Shown piece after piece: positions 1 to 12,800 of a stretch of DNA of 64,000 nt. Made by a program: the position numbers and the translations under genes. This stretch comes from Acholoe squamosa (Eukaryota > Annelida > Polychaeta > Phyllodocida > Polynoidae). The notes below the pieces were generated by a model. The model was not told the origin of the DNA and searched no databases. It worked only from the letters and a program-made list of their open reading frames with translations. How positions within the stretch are numbered: the stretch's first letter is position 1; each line of letters opens with the position of its first letter. The stretch spans positions 33,998,613-34,062,612 of the forward strand of contig OX439038.1 of the NCBI GenBank assembly GCA_949317995.1, in the 5' to 3' direction.

Positions 1-250
1 AAGGGGGACAAGGGCAAGCCGAAGGCTCCAGCTCCAGCGTCAACAGCAGTCACCACATCAACTCCGGTTACTGCAGCACCCACTGTCACCACCAGTGGGT
101 CGCCCGCTGTCACCTCGGTTGTGACTTTGACTGGTACTACTAACACTAGCCGAAGTCCAGTCGAAGGGGGCAGGCATCTACTCGAGCAGCGAGTCGGGGA
201 GCACAAGCGACGCGGAGCTGCCTGAGTCAGCCAAATCTGATTTGGAGTCC

Positions 251-1159
251 ATGACAACGTGGGAAGAAATGACCACGGACGTCCCTAGAGACGAGAATCA
301 GAAATGGATGTGGAAGAATGCAGCCAAGGGATTTAAAGAACGCGTCCCTCGCTGCTTCGCGGATTGTCCTTATGACACGATCCACTACATGTGCCCGGGC
401 GCCGTTAACAAAGACGGTGATAGTGACGATGAGGAATGGATGAAGACTGGCCCTCACGACTCCCCTATAGGTAAATTCTACCTGATTTGGATTGACCAGC
501 TCAAGTCCAAATTGGGTATGGTTTATAATTACGAGTCCAGGACAAAGGTTCAATGGGCTATGACGCAATGGGGACCCAGCGGCAACCGCCGCAAGTGCCC
601 ATTCGAGTCCTGCAAGCTCTCACTCACTGGAGAGAAGATCTTTGATATGAAGCCTCGGTTCCCCAGGCATATTGTGGAGCATCACATGCACCATAAGCCC
701 TTGATGCGGTGTGTCCCTCGAGACCGCCCCAGCAAGTTGTGCGATGGCACCTTCGTGACCAACAGGCGCCGGGACCTGGCTCTGCATCTGCAGAAAGCTC
801 ATGGTACCGGCCTGGAAAAGAGACACAAGCGTGCAGTGAAGTGTTTCAACGAGCTCCTGGCAAAGTGGGCTTCGTTGACACCTAGTGAGGTGAGAGAGCA
901 GGCATTTGAACCCGAGTTCTGCGCTTGGAAGAGTGGCAATGTGACCACTTACTTTGCCGTGAACCCCTCCGGTTCTAAGTTTCAGCTACCCACCGAGGGT
1001 CATCTGAGACTTAAGAAGTGGCAGGGCGACGACAAGCGAGAGAAGGAGAAGCAGGCTCGTCTTCAGCCACTTCCACCCCGAGCAGACCGATCCGTAAGCC
1101 CGGCTGGCAATAAGGATCAGTCCAGACCAGCCAACCCAGCTGATCGCCGCCAGTCATGA
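251..1159 (+). CDS. Two-zinc-finger accessory ORF of an LTR element (302 aa)
   Basis: Function is not known. The ORF lies 5' of a probable LTR (3190-3579), so it is read as a retroelement accessory gene. From the ATG at 251 two C2H2-like fingers are visible: C116-x4-C121-x18-H140-x3-H144 and C154-x9-C164-x14-H179-x4-H184, the second with an R-R-R-D-L stretch before its first His. The tail is basic and proline-rich. Upstream, bases 1-225 are open in another frame (Pro/Thr/Ala-rich), and the frame used here is open only from 131. A one-base slip near the G-run at 166-170 may therefore separate two parts of one longer protein that begins before the window. The finger spacing matches the ORF at 40819-41505. 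Confidence 0.6.
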   Translation: MTTWEEMTTDVPRDENQKWMWKNAAKGFKERVPRCFADCPYDTIHYMCPGAVNKDGDSDDEEWMKTGPHDSPIGKFYLIWIDQLKSKLGMVYNYESRTKVQWAMTQWGPSGNRRKCPFESCKLSLTGEKIFDMKPRFPRHIVEHHMHHKPLMRCVPRDRPSKLCDGTFVTNRRRDLALHLQKAHGTGLEKRHKRAVKCFNELLAKWASLTPSEVREQAFEPEFCAWKSGNVTTYFAVNPSGSKFQLPTEGHLRLKKWQGDDKREKEKQARLQPLPPRADRSVSPAGNKDQSRPANPADRRQS

Positions 1160-1241
1160 CAACAGGTCTCAGCTTTGGACATGCCTAGCAACCAGACCCA
1201 TCGGGTGGTTAGACAGGTCGTACCACCACCGGCCACAGTGC

Positions 1242-2060
1242 TTGGTGGGCCAGAGAAGAGTCGTCCCGACCCTGCTATGGGACCTGCAGGAATCACAGGT
1301 CCCATGGCAGGTCCTGACCCCCTCGGGTCGACCGAAAGCTCAGGGTAGAGGCCGTGGTGGATGCGAATCCACCCGACCAGCCCCTGGCAGCGGCCGAGGA
1401 TGGGGAGGTACCATGGTTGAGGGCTCTGTAGTCCCTAGCGCAGGCGCTCCGCCTGTTATTGTGCCGTCTCCAGCACCAGTACCAGCTGCTACCTCATCTG
1501 GGGACTCTCGGGTCCCCACTATGGGTTTAGTGGCCAGTACATTGGCAGGTCTTCAGGATCCGGATACGTTGGTCGACTATCGAGACCCTGCATCGCTAGC
1601 GGTCAATCGACTACTGGCGAGACATGACCGAAGCCACCTTCAATCTGGTCTTTGAGATCCAGAAGAGGGAGGAAGACAAAATAAAACAACAGGAGATAAT
1701 GCGGGTCGAGGAGGCCTACAAATCCTGTAAAGAGAAGCAGAGAGAAGCCAAGAAGCTTAAAGAGTTCCACGCCGCTGAGAACTTAAAGTACATTAATAGG
1801 TACAAGGAGGCGGACCTGAAGTTCTTCCTCTGCTTCAGCAAGCATCTGGATGACTGGGATGGCACCGCGTCGTCTCTGGTCATACTGCCGAGGCAGCGGG
1901 GGACACCCCGTCTGAAGGTATGGGTGCTCTAAGCCTGCTTAGTGATATGAGCACCGATACCCTTAATCTTCTCTCTGTGGGAAGTAGCAGCTCGGCTCCC
2001 GAACCTAACCCGGAGCCAGCTGAGAAGATGGACAGTGGAGACGAGTCTGATGACTTGTAA
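1242..2060 (+). pseudogene. Broken coiled-coil accessory ORF of the same LTR element
   Basis: Coding character passes through three frames. A Pro/Ala-rich stretch (about 1400-1620) leads into a strongly charged Lys/Glu helix-forming stretch from the ATG at 1624 (to about 1830). After a shift near 1880-1900 an acidic, Ser-rich C-terminus ends at the TAA at 2058-2060. At least two frameshifts are needed to join them, so this is called a decayed gene. Its place directly after the zinc-finger ORF parallels the coiled-coil ORF at 41489-42712. No family is recognised. Confidence 0.45.
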
Positions 2061-2115
2061 CTGTCCATCTGCCGGCCTCCTCTTATCCTCTTACCCGAGG
2101 TTAAAGGCATACGAT

Positions 2116-2343
2116 ATGCCAGAGATTAATTTCTCGGAGGACTACCTGGATCTGACGGACTGGAATGATGAACTGCAGCTAAGATGGATGCCACCCGAAC
2201 CACTCATGGATTACCATACGAAAGGGGGCTCCATCTTCCCATCCTCACCAGAGCACTACACACAGCAACGTGGCTTGCCACCACTCGTACGTCCCCGAAT
2301 GGAGCTGCAGAAACCAGTCATTCCAGGTTCGCCGGAAGTTTAG
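2116..2343 (+). CDS. Short acidic hypothetical ORF (75 aa), third accessory ORF
   Basis: An ATG at 2116 opens a 75-residue frame rich in Asp, Glu, Trp and Pro, ending in TAG at 2341-2343. It starts 55 bases after the coiled-coil ORF ends and precedes about 850 bases of AT-rich non-coding DNA and the LTR. Nothing in it is recognised. Its support is position and composition only. Confidence 0.3.
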   Translation: MPEINFSEDYLDLTDWNDELQLRWMPPEPLMDYHTKGGSIFPSSPEHYTQQRGLPPLVRPRMELQKPVIPGSPEV

Positions 2344-3189
2344 TTTTATTGTAAGGGTGATCCTGCTACCCCGGTAGGACACCTCTTAAAGTCATATTGT
2401 TATGTATATTATAATTTATTTTTCATAAACTATATTTTTATATAAACTAAACTCAAAAAAAATGTCATATCCTTAATAATATATCATTAATCACATCTTA
2501 ACTATAATAACATTTTGAAGGTGTTATATATCACACAAAACCAGACAAGTGGAAGTAAAGTTCAGAATTTTATTTTTTGACATTTGTATCTTTGACAATC
2601 ATTTGATGGTAAATATTTGAAGATGTGATCAATGCAACGTTTCAGGTAAATTTATTACCCTTCGTCAGGCAAGATGATTATTTACAAAATATGGTCCCCT
2701 GAGGTACACTAAATGATCACTTTTTAGTAGGTGGTTGTCATGGTAACCTTGTAACAATTTTTATCCTAGCAACGCGTTACTATGGAGACGTTGACAAATT
2801 GAACTTATTTACACACATGTATGATTTTTGAACGTTAACTGGTATGATTTACACTATGCTAAGTATAACAGCGGATCAGATATAATATATAATTCACTTC
2901 TACTGTTTGACATTGTACTTTATCACCTGGGTAGCGCTTGGGTAGCTTTGGTTAGCCCTTAAAAAATAACTTTGTAACATTGTTACTTTTATATTCCACC
3001 ATTGGTTGATGGTGCATAAGGCACCACCTCCTATTTATGTTATTATTTAGTTACTTCGGGTTATATGACGATGCCTATTATTATGTACATATTATTTATA
3101 ATGCCCCATAATGTCATATACTCTGTATAACATTTAATAATAGACTTACCTATGTATATACTGTCATATAACTTTAAACAATAGGTAGT
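2344..3189 (+). other. AT-rich non-coding 3' region of the LTR element
   Basis: No coding ORF. It holds a hammerhead-like core on the minus strand (2640-2668) and a small hairpin near 3010-3025. No clear polypurine tract precedes the LTR, which weakens the LTR boundary call. Confidence 0.4.
2636..2670 (-). ncRNA. Hammerhead ribozyme-like core (degenerate)
   Basis: On the minus strand CTGACGA (2668-2662) is followed by a stem closed by GGTAA/TTACC and then GAAAC (from 2643). This is the hammerhead order CUGANGA, stem II, GAAA. Stem III and the cleavage site are not convincing, so it is probably a remnant of a Penelope-like or related retroelement. Confidence 0.4.
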
Positions 3190-3579
3190 TGTAACACCTA
3201 CCCTAGGTAAAGTCTAGGGGTGGTGGTGTAGGGGCCGGCATCGTTGTGTATATATTAGTGCGCTTCATCCGAGAGATGTGTTCGTGTGGTGCTTGTTCCT
3301 TCTATGCCAACCAGGTGTCGCTTTGCGATACCCGTTTGGTACAAGAGGGAGCAGCACCACGCCTCACATCCAGCTCCTACTAAGGAGCCGGATGAACTGC
3401 AGAAGAGGACTGGACCTAGTCCAGTCCAGACGTGTTATACCTTCTCAAATAAAGGCCTACCTGAGCGGTAGGAAGTTCTGGGGCTTTGCCCAACCCGAAA
3501 TCCTCGTGTTGTGTTGGTGTCTCTAGTGTTAAGCGAGCCAAAGAGCCACCCAACATATAAGTCGATACGAACCGTTACA
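3190..3579 (+). repeat. Probable 3' LTR (390 bp)
   Basis: It begins TGTAAC and ends GTTACA, a perfect 6-base terminal inverted repeat. Inside, in the expected order, are a TATATATTA box (about 3247) and AATAAA at 3448-3453. The partner 5' LTR lies outside the window, so the ends and the target duplication cannot be confirmed. Confidence 0.5.
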
Positions 3580-4560
3580 GTACAAAATGGAAATGTTTTT
3601 TAAACTTTCAATATCAAATCATTCTTTCTGGTGACTTCTGGGAAAATCTTCATAACTTTGGTTCTAGTGGGAATATTCAAAAAATTCTTTCAGTTTTGGA
3701 AAGCCTAGGATCTAATGATGAATGCCAGCGCAGCTGTCCTCTGACCATCTAAGTTAAGATATGGGGAGCTACAGTAACAACAAGGTGTTGCATAGAATTC
3801 TGGGTTACTATACTCGATTTGAGCATCAAAAGCCTAAACAGCAGAGTTATGAATTTGTGATCAAATATAGAACTATGATTTATGAATGATTATATATTTG
3901 ATATGTAAATATGAGTATTATTCTCAGTTTCAAAAGATCTGACTAAATTTACTGACAAAAGATCTTAAGAGGGCTACCTGTTTTAAATATAGAAGTGTCC
4001 CATACCAAATGAAAGCTCTTGAATGTGCTCTACATGAAGATAGTAATATCGGGATATTTTCAGGAACCATTTTGTAAGGATGGGTCACATAAATACTGAT
4101 CTTTTTTGGGAGTTTCTACTCATGGCACACGCACCTTCAGCATAAGCGGGCAATATTTGCCTGCAGCTAACCACCCTGTGATATAGCAGTGACCTACCTG
4201 TAACTTGCCCGGTGCAGTACTGGGCCTACCTGAGTATTGTGTATAGTGTTGTTGATTTCAGACAATTGTCATACATGAGTAGGTAGGCAGGGAGACAGGC
4301 CCTACACTATGGTGGTCATGGGCTACCACCTGTCTACAATTTGAAATGGGGACCTATGCTATTTCAGAGTTTAGTAAGTGCACCTTAGGCTTTGAGTAGA
4401 AGTCAGCTTGGACAACATGAATCCCCCTAGCCCCAAGGGTTGTATTGCAGCATTCCAATTCCTACTAACAAAACTGATCTTTTCTTTTTTTACATAAGAA
4501 TTATGGAAAATGCATATAAGCTGTACTTTAGTCAGTAAGGGCCAGTTCAAGACAAGGCTG
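3580..4560. other. No recognised gene
   Basis: Ordinary AT-rich sequence with frequent stops in all frames. No repeat or RNA gene was recognised. Confidence 0.5.
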
Positions 4561-5229
4561 AAAGAGGAAACAGGGATGAGTGGGAGAGGAGGCAGGGAGG
4601 TTGAGGGAAGAGACAGAGAGGGGACAGGGAGGGGTGAGAGAGAGGACAGAGAGGTGACAGGTAGGGGTGAGAGAGGGGACAGAGAGGGGACAGGCAGCAG
4701 TGAGAGAGGGGACAGAGAGGGGACAGGGAGGGATAAGAGAGGGAACAGAAAGCGATGAGAGAGGGGACAGGGAGGGATGAGAGAGGGGACAGGAAGGGGA
4801 CAGAGCGGGGACAGAAAGGGGATAGGAGAGGACAGAAAGCAGTGAGAGAGGGGACAGGGGGTGAGAGAGGAGACAGGGAGGGGACAGAGAGAAGACAGGG
4901 AGCAGTGAGAGAGGGGACAGGGAGGGGACAAAGAGGGGACAGGGAGGGTGGGAGATAGGACAGACAGAGAGGGTGGGGAGGGTGAGAGAGAGGACAGAGA
5001 GTGAGAGGACAGGGAGGGGTGAGAGAGCAGACAAAGAGGGGACAGGAAAGGGTGAGAGAGAGGACAGAGAGGGGACAGGGAGGGGTGAGAGAGGGGACAG
5101 GGAGCAGTGAGAGAGGGGACAGGGAGGGGTGAGAGAGTGGACAGGGAGCAGTGAGAGAGCAGAAAGAGAGGGGACAGGGATAGGTGAGAGAGCAGACAGA
5201 GATGGGGTAGAAAGGGGTGGGGCAGAGAA
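4561..5229. repeat. Polypurine minisatellite, units of about 22-25 bp
   Basis: The + strand is almost purely A and G for about 660 bases, built from variants of GAGAGGGGACAGGGAGGG. Because the unit has few stop triplets, long ORFs appear in several minus frames (Ser/Pro/Leu-rich). They are by-products of the repeat. Mirror symmetry and G-runs make H-DNA or G-quadruplex structure possible. Confidence 0.9.
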
Positions 5230-6789
5230 CAGAAAGAAAACCTGTATTTAGCACACAAGCACCAGAGATGTCAGTTGGTAATGGGCTCAACCTCTGAAAA
5301 GTTTTGGGTGTTAACAAAACACTCATTCCCCCAATATATTGTGCTAAAAGCACCCATCTTGTCTTCATTTCAACCTGTTCCCTTCACTCAAAACTATAAA
5401 GACCATTCCTAGAACGGATGAACATAGAAAGACAATTAAAAACATTAAATAAGGATTTCAGCCAATCAGCAGCCAGGTAAGATTCATGTCCTCTGAAATG
5501 AGATTTCAGAGATCCTCTGATCTCTGAAAGGTGGTTTGTCTAGAAAAGGCTAGAGGGCAGCACAAGGCATGATTAATTCCACCTGCTGAAGCCTGAACTA
5601 TGCTCCCTAGAAGTAGAAAGGATATGTTGTAAGGGTATTTATGATCAATGTAATTCTCTCTATCCATATTATGACCACAAGATGGAATAAGCCTCTGAGA
5701 TGTATAATTTCTTTAAGGAAAGTTTGAACCTCTGACAATAGACGGACCTCTGAAGGTCTGACATCTCTGAAGCACTGACTGATACAAGTACCAGTGACAG
5801 TGTAAAATGTGGAGCACATGTAAACACCTGTTCAATAAGTAGGGCCCTGACCACACCCATTCACTCTCAAAGAGACATTTCCATATCTGATGTATATGCT
5901 GATATCAACCAGGTAATGTGGGTGACATGTATAAACAGGTTATTACAGACATATATATCCATTAAAATACTCACCTAGATGGGTAAAAGACCTATGGCTT
6001 GGGCTAGCTTCATGTTGCTGTGTGATGTCCTGTGGGGAGTGGTGTGGTTCCAATCAGGTGACAAGTACAAAGGTGCCTCAGTGAGGTCTAAAAATAGTGT
6101 GGCTCAATGTGTTGCTGACCTGTTGATTGGTGTGGGGTGCAGTCACCTCCCTCTATTGTGACTGCTTTTGACTCTATATGGATATTGGCTAAAGCTGTGA
6201 ATGCATATGTATGATATAAGCCCTCTAGGAGAATGCATTATATCATGAATGAAATGCAGCATACAGTAGCATGGTATAAAAAAAATAGAGCAATTAATAT
6301 CTATAGCGTAAGTTTAGTAACATCTTGTATACTAATAGGGCATGCTTTTGTGCTTTGATGTTATAGAATATGTAATTACTGACATATTTTGACTAATTGC
6401 TGACAATATAGGCATAGTGCTGATTTTTGAAGAAATTTCCGAGAGGGTGATTGAATTCCTCTTCCAGGTGGTATTTGTGAGCTACTGTAGTACTCAGTGT
6501 ATATGGAAATCTAAGTATAAGGCATACCCCAACCTGATTTCCTATAAGGCACACCTGGCCCAGAATGCATATTTTGCAAAACCCTATGAATAAGGCTCAA
6601 CCCCAGCCCGGGTGACAGTTACGTGGGTTAGGTTCCTATCTAAAAGGCCAGAAAATTCATAAAAACCCACCACATACCAGCCTAGCCACGAGGTCACAAT
6701 TGCTCAGCATAGCAGTTTTGGATAGGTCTTTGATGAATACTGTGAGCTGGTAGATATTGTCTAAATCACTGGAATTACTATACCCTTCA
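5230..6789. other. No recognised gene
   Basis: Short ORFs only, none with a family signature. A cluster of CTCTGA-type inverted words lies at 5488-5535. Around 6515-6600 the sequence resembles the dispersed ATAAGGCGCACC family. Confidence 0.4.
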
Positions 6790-8470
6790 AGTGTTATATC
6801 AATAAATTATAGCACAGTGTTGCCCTTAAATGGTTAATATTATAACAAATACTGTTAAAGTGATAGCATACTGCTGTCCTTAGGGTGTTCACATTAAAGC
6901 ATTGTGTTGTCCTTGAATGGGTAACTTTATAACACAATGCTGTATGTAATGGGTTACTGGGTGGCATCATAGAATAATGTGCTTTGAGGATTAACATTGT
7001 AATAATTCTCCCCTAATGACAAAAATGTTATCAATCAGAGCACTGTGCTGTCCTTACTGAGTAAGTATTAAAGCATAATGTCATCCTTATTGCATTAACA
7101 CAATAATTAAATAACATAATGCTATCCTTATAGTGTTAACATTATAGAATAGTCTAGAGGTGTGCTTAAATTATTGACATCATAACATAATACACAAAGT
7201 GATGACTTTAAAATGTTTAAGGCTGTGCCACAGGCACAAGTATGATTGATTTACATAGACTATGGCCATAACTGACCAGAGCTCCACGTTTAATCATTGG
7301 CCATGGACCATTAGGGGGTGTCCCAATGTAATTAATATAAACACAATGTGTTCCTTAAATGGTTAATGTTAATTATAGCATTGTGCTTATTGAGCTGACA
7401 TTATGATGCTGTACTAATTGATGCTGATACTAGTACATTACTACAGCCCTTAAAGAGTTAATCAATGGTTGTGATCAGAAAAGCCAAGACTCTACAACAC
7501 ATGCACCATAATACAGCCCTTAGGGTAATCATACATTGACTCTCAGTGAGTAGAATTAATAGCACTGCATTCATGCATCATGCCTGCTCTCAGGGGGATC
7601 CTACCGTAATCTCATTGGGTTTGTAGTTCTCATTGGATCCACAAGGGGGACACCAAGACCTTTCTTTTGATAACTTTCATTTCCCCTTGGTCATAATGGG
7701 ACAAAAAGGGACCCAGGAGGCCCCAAGGTGGCCCAAGCTACCCATAGGTTTTTGAATTTTGAAAATTCATTCAGTAGAACCAAAGTTATGAATTTTTCAT
7801 TTTTTTGAGAATTTTCCAAAACTCTAGGTGCGCCTTATATGAGGGATGCGCCTTATACGCGGGAGATTACGGTATATTCACTCCTAGAAACATGAAGTAG
7901 GACATTTGCTATTCACATGTATGTGTTGGTTGTAATGATGCATGAATGCAGCCCTGGGGAGTGTGGAGGACGAGGAGGGTGCTGTTGTACTACTGCTGGA
8001 GTGAAAAGGGTATGAATGGTACCCCTACTACCATACCCTGGCCACACAATAGGTTTATATAGAGACCTATAAGCTACAACCTACAAGTTGTCCAATATTC
8101 CTAGAGACACTGTAATTTCCACTATGAGCAAAAACAGTATGATCCATATAGACTCAAGTATGTGATTGATGTCTAGTCAATCACATGATAACATGATGCT
8201 GTCCTCAAAGTTTTGATATTAAAGTGCAATACTTTCCTAAAAATGATCTTGGTGTTAAAAGTATCAACAATAATCCTAGTGCTGAGTTGTCCTTAAAGAG
8301 TTAACATCATAACATAATGCGGTCCAAATCAAATAGGCTTAATATCGTAGCATATTGCTGTTCTTATAGAGCCATCACTATAGCATAAAGCTAAAGGGTT
8401 AACATTATTACATAAGGACTTATGCTGTTAATATAACACAATACTTTCCTTAAAACGTTAACATTAATGA
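6790..8470. repeat. Ancient degenerate tandem repeat (about 45-50 bp units)
   Basis: Variants of a unit containing GTTAACATTATAGCATAATGC and TGTCCTTAAAG recur irregularly over 1.7 kb, with interruptions at 7280-7320 and 7560-8200. The units differ at many positions, so this is an old array. Confidence 0.55.
7827..7873. repeat. Terminal piece of the CCGTAATCTCCCGCG repeat family
   Basis: It ends CGCGGGAGATTACGGTA, the same terminus as the complete elements at 32703-32935 and 58744-59602. No matching left end was found nearby. Confidence 0.55.
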
Positions 8471-9057
8471 CAACATCCCACCATTAGTTATCAATTCTAA
8501 AAAAAAAGATTTAAATAGGAGTATAATGCAGCCCTGAAGTGACTATGCCAATGTTTTGAGACAACTAGACTGTGCTATTTGCAGGCTGAATTGATATCAT
8601 CAACAGGTCTGTCACATTCAGCCTTATTGTGGGTTCATTGTTCAGTACAAGTGTAAATGCCATCAACAGGTTGTTCTAGGATTTCTGTCACAGCTGACTG
8701 CACATCTGATTGGCTGGCATGTTTGGAGGTGCCAGTCTGTCTGCAACAAAAACCAATAATGTCCTTGTGAAACCTTATTTTCAACAACCCCTAAACTACT
8801 TTTTTTGCACTCTTTATGGAAAAATAAAAGCAGCATAGAAACTGGTTATCTCTCTAGTATTCAGCATTGCAGTGATTAGGCAATATATCAATGAGAAAAG
8901 GTCAATGGAGACGGATATAGAATGTTACATATTCAGGCTTTAACACTGAGGTGAATGGCAGTGACCCCATCTACCAAAGGGCATACTGTTGTTTCTAACA
9001 TATAGAGTTATAGTAACAAAAGCATGCCCTAAAAACAATTGGTGCACTTTACCTCCA

Positions 9058-9059
<2 letters not shown>

Positions 9060-9133
<74 letters not shown>
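9060..9133. repeat. (TA)n microsatellite
   Basis: About 37 uninterrupted TA repeats. Confidence 0.97.
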
Positions 9134-9135
<2 letters not shown>

Positions 9136-9627
9136 AGTGGTCAGTTAGATAGGCATTTTGAACAAAGAATCAGGAGCAGGAGGGTCATCACATTACTGCA
9201 GAAGCTTCATGCTCTTGGCATGCCTAGGACCATGTATTTGGTTTCCATTTCATATTGGGACTAGTGGAACACAGATATTGCATAGGATTAACTTTAGTGC
9301 CATATCTCACACACCCCCTGATATAACCCTGCCCAGCATCACAAGGGCATTAACAGCATGCCAAATGGTCTTATAATGAATAGAATAAATAAAAAGATGT
9401 TCCAACATGTATGACTAAGATACCATGAAATAAAGAGAAAATTTGACAAGGATTCCATCTCAGTGAGGGTTTTCTCACTGTGCTTCAACTCTCAGTCAAC
9501 TATTGTTTGGTGTCATGGGATGTTCGCAGTGGGAGGATGCACATTGGGAGTTGACTGTAGTGGGCATCAAGGTTGTAGAAGCATAAATGTGGCCCCAATA
9601 ACAAGAATAGCACAAGGCTGTGTGTAA

Positions 9628-9879
9628 GGGAACTGGTGGTCATTATTTATCAATGGGGCGGGGGGTGGTGGGTTTGAGAGGGGGGGGGGGTAAAAATTAC
9701 AGACCCCTCCTTGGGGGGGACTAAAAAACACTTCTATAGATCAAAGAGGGACACGAAAATTTTTTTGTCCTCCGGTGGGGGGGGGGGACAAACAATTTTG
9801 ACTGCCATTGTAGAGGGGGCGTAAAAAATGTCTGAGCAAAAACTTACCACCCCCCTGTTGATAAACAATAACCACTCCC
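9628..9879. mobile_element. Harbinger-like MITE, 252 bp
   Basis: Terminal inverted repeats of about 40 bases start GGGA, continue with TCATTATTTATCAA and then G-runs. The element is flanked by TAA on both sides (9625-9627, 9880-9882). A TWA duplication with GGG ends suggests the PIF/Harbinger class. Related copies lie at 44642-44913, 45039-45397 and before 49042. Confidence 0.7.
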
Positions 9880-9882
9880 TAA

Positions 9883-12800
9883 AGGTTGTCATTAGGGTAT
9901 AGTCACCTTACCCTAAAACTACAGGTCAATGCATTGATGCATTGATGTGTTTGGCCATACAGGGGTATAATTAGACACAATTACTGAGATCAGCAACTGT
10001 AACTAATATTATAAGGTGGTTAGCTCTTGACACATAGATTGATCCATTGATTGTATGCTGTCTGACCCAAATGATGATGTTTATAAAAAAATCATATTCT
10101 CTTAACCAGAGGCCTAGAGAAACAATAAGGAAGCCATGCCTTCCCCTATGTTTCCACAAGAAAATACAAACTGTAAACCTGTCCATCCTTCAAAAGGAGT
10201 TTTCCCAAGGGTTTCGTGGCCAAAGTAAACATGTTTAACACTTTAAGGGCTGCTGAGGCATTAATACATCATGCCCATTGGTCAGCATGATGCATGAGTG
10301 CAGCAGCCCTGGCTAGTAACTCACCAGGGCTGCATTCATTCATCATGCCAACCCTATGGGGTTGATGCACTCCCAGAGGGTCATCATGATGCTCAGGCAG
10401 TCTCACCAGCACTTCATTGGTGCATCATGACAACCAATCAGCATGTTGCACTCATGCATCAGCAGCCCTTAAATGGTTAGAAAATATAGATGATACATTC
10501 AGAATAATGTATGAAAAATTGTTGATGGACTTGATGCATAAAGTGCATCCAGTCTTGCCATAACATTGTTTCCATTATGACAGAAGTTAAGATCAAGGAG
10601 GGGTCTCACTCAATCATGCAAACTAAGATCTCTTAAGTTGTAGATAGGCCTACAAACAAGCCCTAGATGTGGAAAGTGCCCCCATCTGGTATTTAAAACC
10701 AACACTACAAAAAAGCCCCAGCTTAGCTTGAATCACTAGCTAGGATCAGACTGAGTATGTCACCATGACTTTTTTGAGGTTGGCGCTTCTAGAACTTCTA
10801 TTTTTTTTTTGACCCATTACCTGAACACAACAATTTATTTTAGGCCAGGATTAAAACAAAAACCTCTTATACACATAGGAATTCCAAATTAATTGTTTGT
10901 AAAACACTACAGAACATTGAGTTAAGAAAGGGACTTTGGGTGAATGTGCAGGCATGTCGAATTCTGAAATCATACAAAATTCTGAAACCTGCATCTAATC
11001 CCTGCCCTAGAGTACAATGAACTAGACGGCAATTAAAAGATATAGAGGAACAAAATATGTAACAAAGTAGTACTTGTATGGGGGACTGTAGATATATTCT
11101 GTTAATTTGAAAGGAATGAAATTAACATTTTCTCAGGAATACCCCCCTCACCAATTGGCTGCAATGTCTCTTCTACTGTTGACACCTAACTCGCATACAT
11201 TACATATCCCATTCACCCTCACTTACAACTACCATCAATGTGATTATTGCTCCCCAGGTAGCAAAACATGTGTGGCCCCAGTGTAGCTTACAGGGGGTGC
11301 CTAATGTGGGCCAAACAGGGTTGCCCCATGGGCCCCCAATGGATTTTGTCCTCCGCAAAGTTTCTGGGGGACTGGGCTAACCAATTTGGGCACAGATCAG
11401 TTTCAAAGTGGGCTGATGCATTTGGGCTCAGATTGAGTTCAACATGGGTTTCTGATGTGGCCCAAACTGGCCCGTCTGATGCTGCCATATTTTTAAATGA
11501 AAATTCAGAAGTTTACTGAATTATTGAAAATGACTCCCCCCCCCCCCCTTACCAAGTTTACCAATAGCCTGTGGTATTCATCTATTCCATTGCAATGATG
11601 ATTGCATCAGTAGAATACATACATCGATTTGCCCTCAATAAACCAAGAAAAGTCACTTTGAGTCTAGTAACATCCTGGCCTTCTTTAGTGCAGTGGCAGA
11701 TCCAGGATTTGAAAAAGGTGGGGGTGCACCCCTGTTTTTGAGCAAATTCTGTGGTCCAAAATATGCAGTTAAAGGGATTTCCCACCATCCATTCCATTGC
11801 CACCTGGTGGCCAAAAATTGAAACTCCCTAATCTTACCTAAACTCATGATATATGCTTATATCCCTATTGTATATGCCCTAACTTATTACTATCAAGCTG
11901 TTGAATATCAGAATTTTGCATTTTTCCTAACAAAACATTAAGATTCAGTATTGGCCAACTTCATAGATTTCTGTAATTGAGAAAAAAAGATTTTTTTTCT
12001 CATAAATCTGTATCTTCTAGATTCTGCCAGTAACCTTCTAATTCTTTTCTCATAAAATGGTCATAATGATTGTACCTTAATCCCTGCAAAGTCTAGTTAA
12101 CAAATTCCTGGCATTTTTTTTCCCCTGTAATGAGAAATGTGAGAAATTCCAACATTTTCCATTTCCGCTTTTTTGCTTGAATTGTTTGTCCAATGACTAC
12201 CTATTTTTATTGGTTGGTCATGGTACAAAATGATGTCTACTAGATAAGATATTGCTGGTCAATTTTTCAATATTTGAGAAAATGATGAAAAATGGGGGTT
12301 TCTCCCACAAGCGGCCATAGAATGCTACTCCTTTTGGGAGGTATGTATAAAGGGAAACTACTCTTTAAGAGCCATCAACATCAACGTGCAATAAATTGAT
12401 CTATGCCAATATTAGCAATGGTAATCTATGGTATTCTTTAGTTTCTTATTTGTTCTAATCATAACACAAAGGTGATAGAAAAGGTATTAGTCAATTTTAT
12501 GATAGAGATTCATTTCGTTTTACAGCATTGTCAATGTATGAGTCATCCATGAAGCTGTGTTAATACTAACGAGAAAATGGATTCTTTACTGTCAACAAAA
12601 ATTTAAAACACCAGTATGGATCAGAATCCAACATATTCTTCTGTATATCCTAACTCAACTTGCACTACTGCACAAATATTATCAAATTTATCAGGAAAAC
12701 CACACAGGACATGACAGGAATATACAATGTGGCGTTAGACGCTGGGGTCAGTTGGTGCTGCGGTATTGGACTTACATATATAGAAAGGCAGCTTATGTGT

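Noticed and set aside
4371..5368. Several long Ser/Pro/Leu-rich ORFs on the minus strand
   Set aside because: They are open in more than one frame at once because the purine minisatellite lacks stop triplets.
11268..11519. 83-codon ORF, open also on the complement
   Set aside because: Gly/Trp-rich, repeat-like sequence with no splice or family support.
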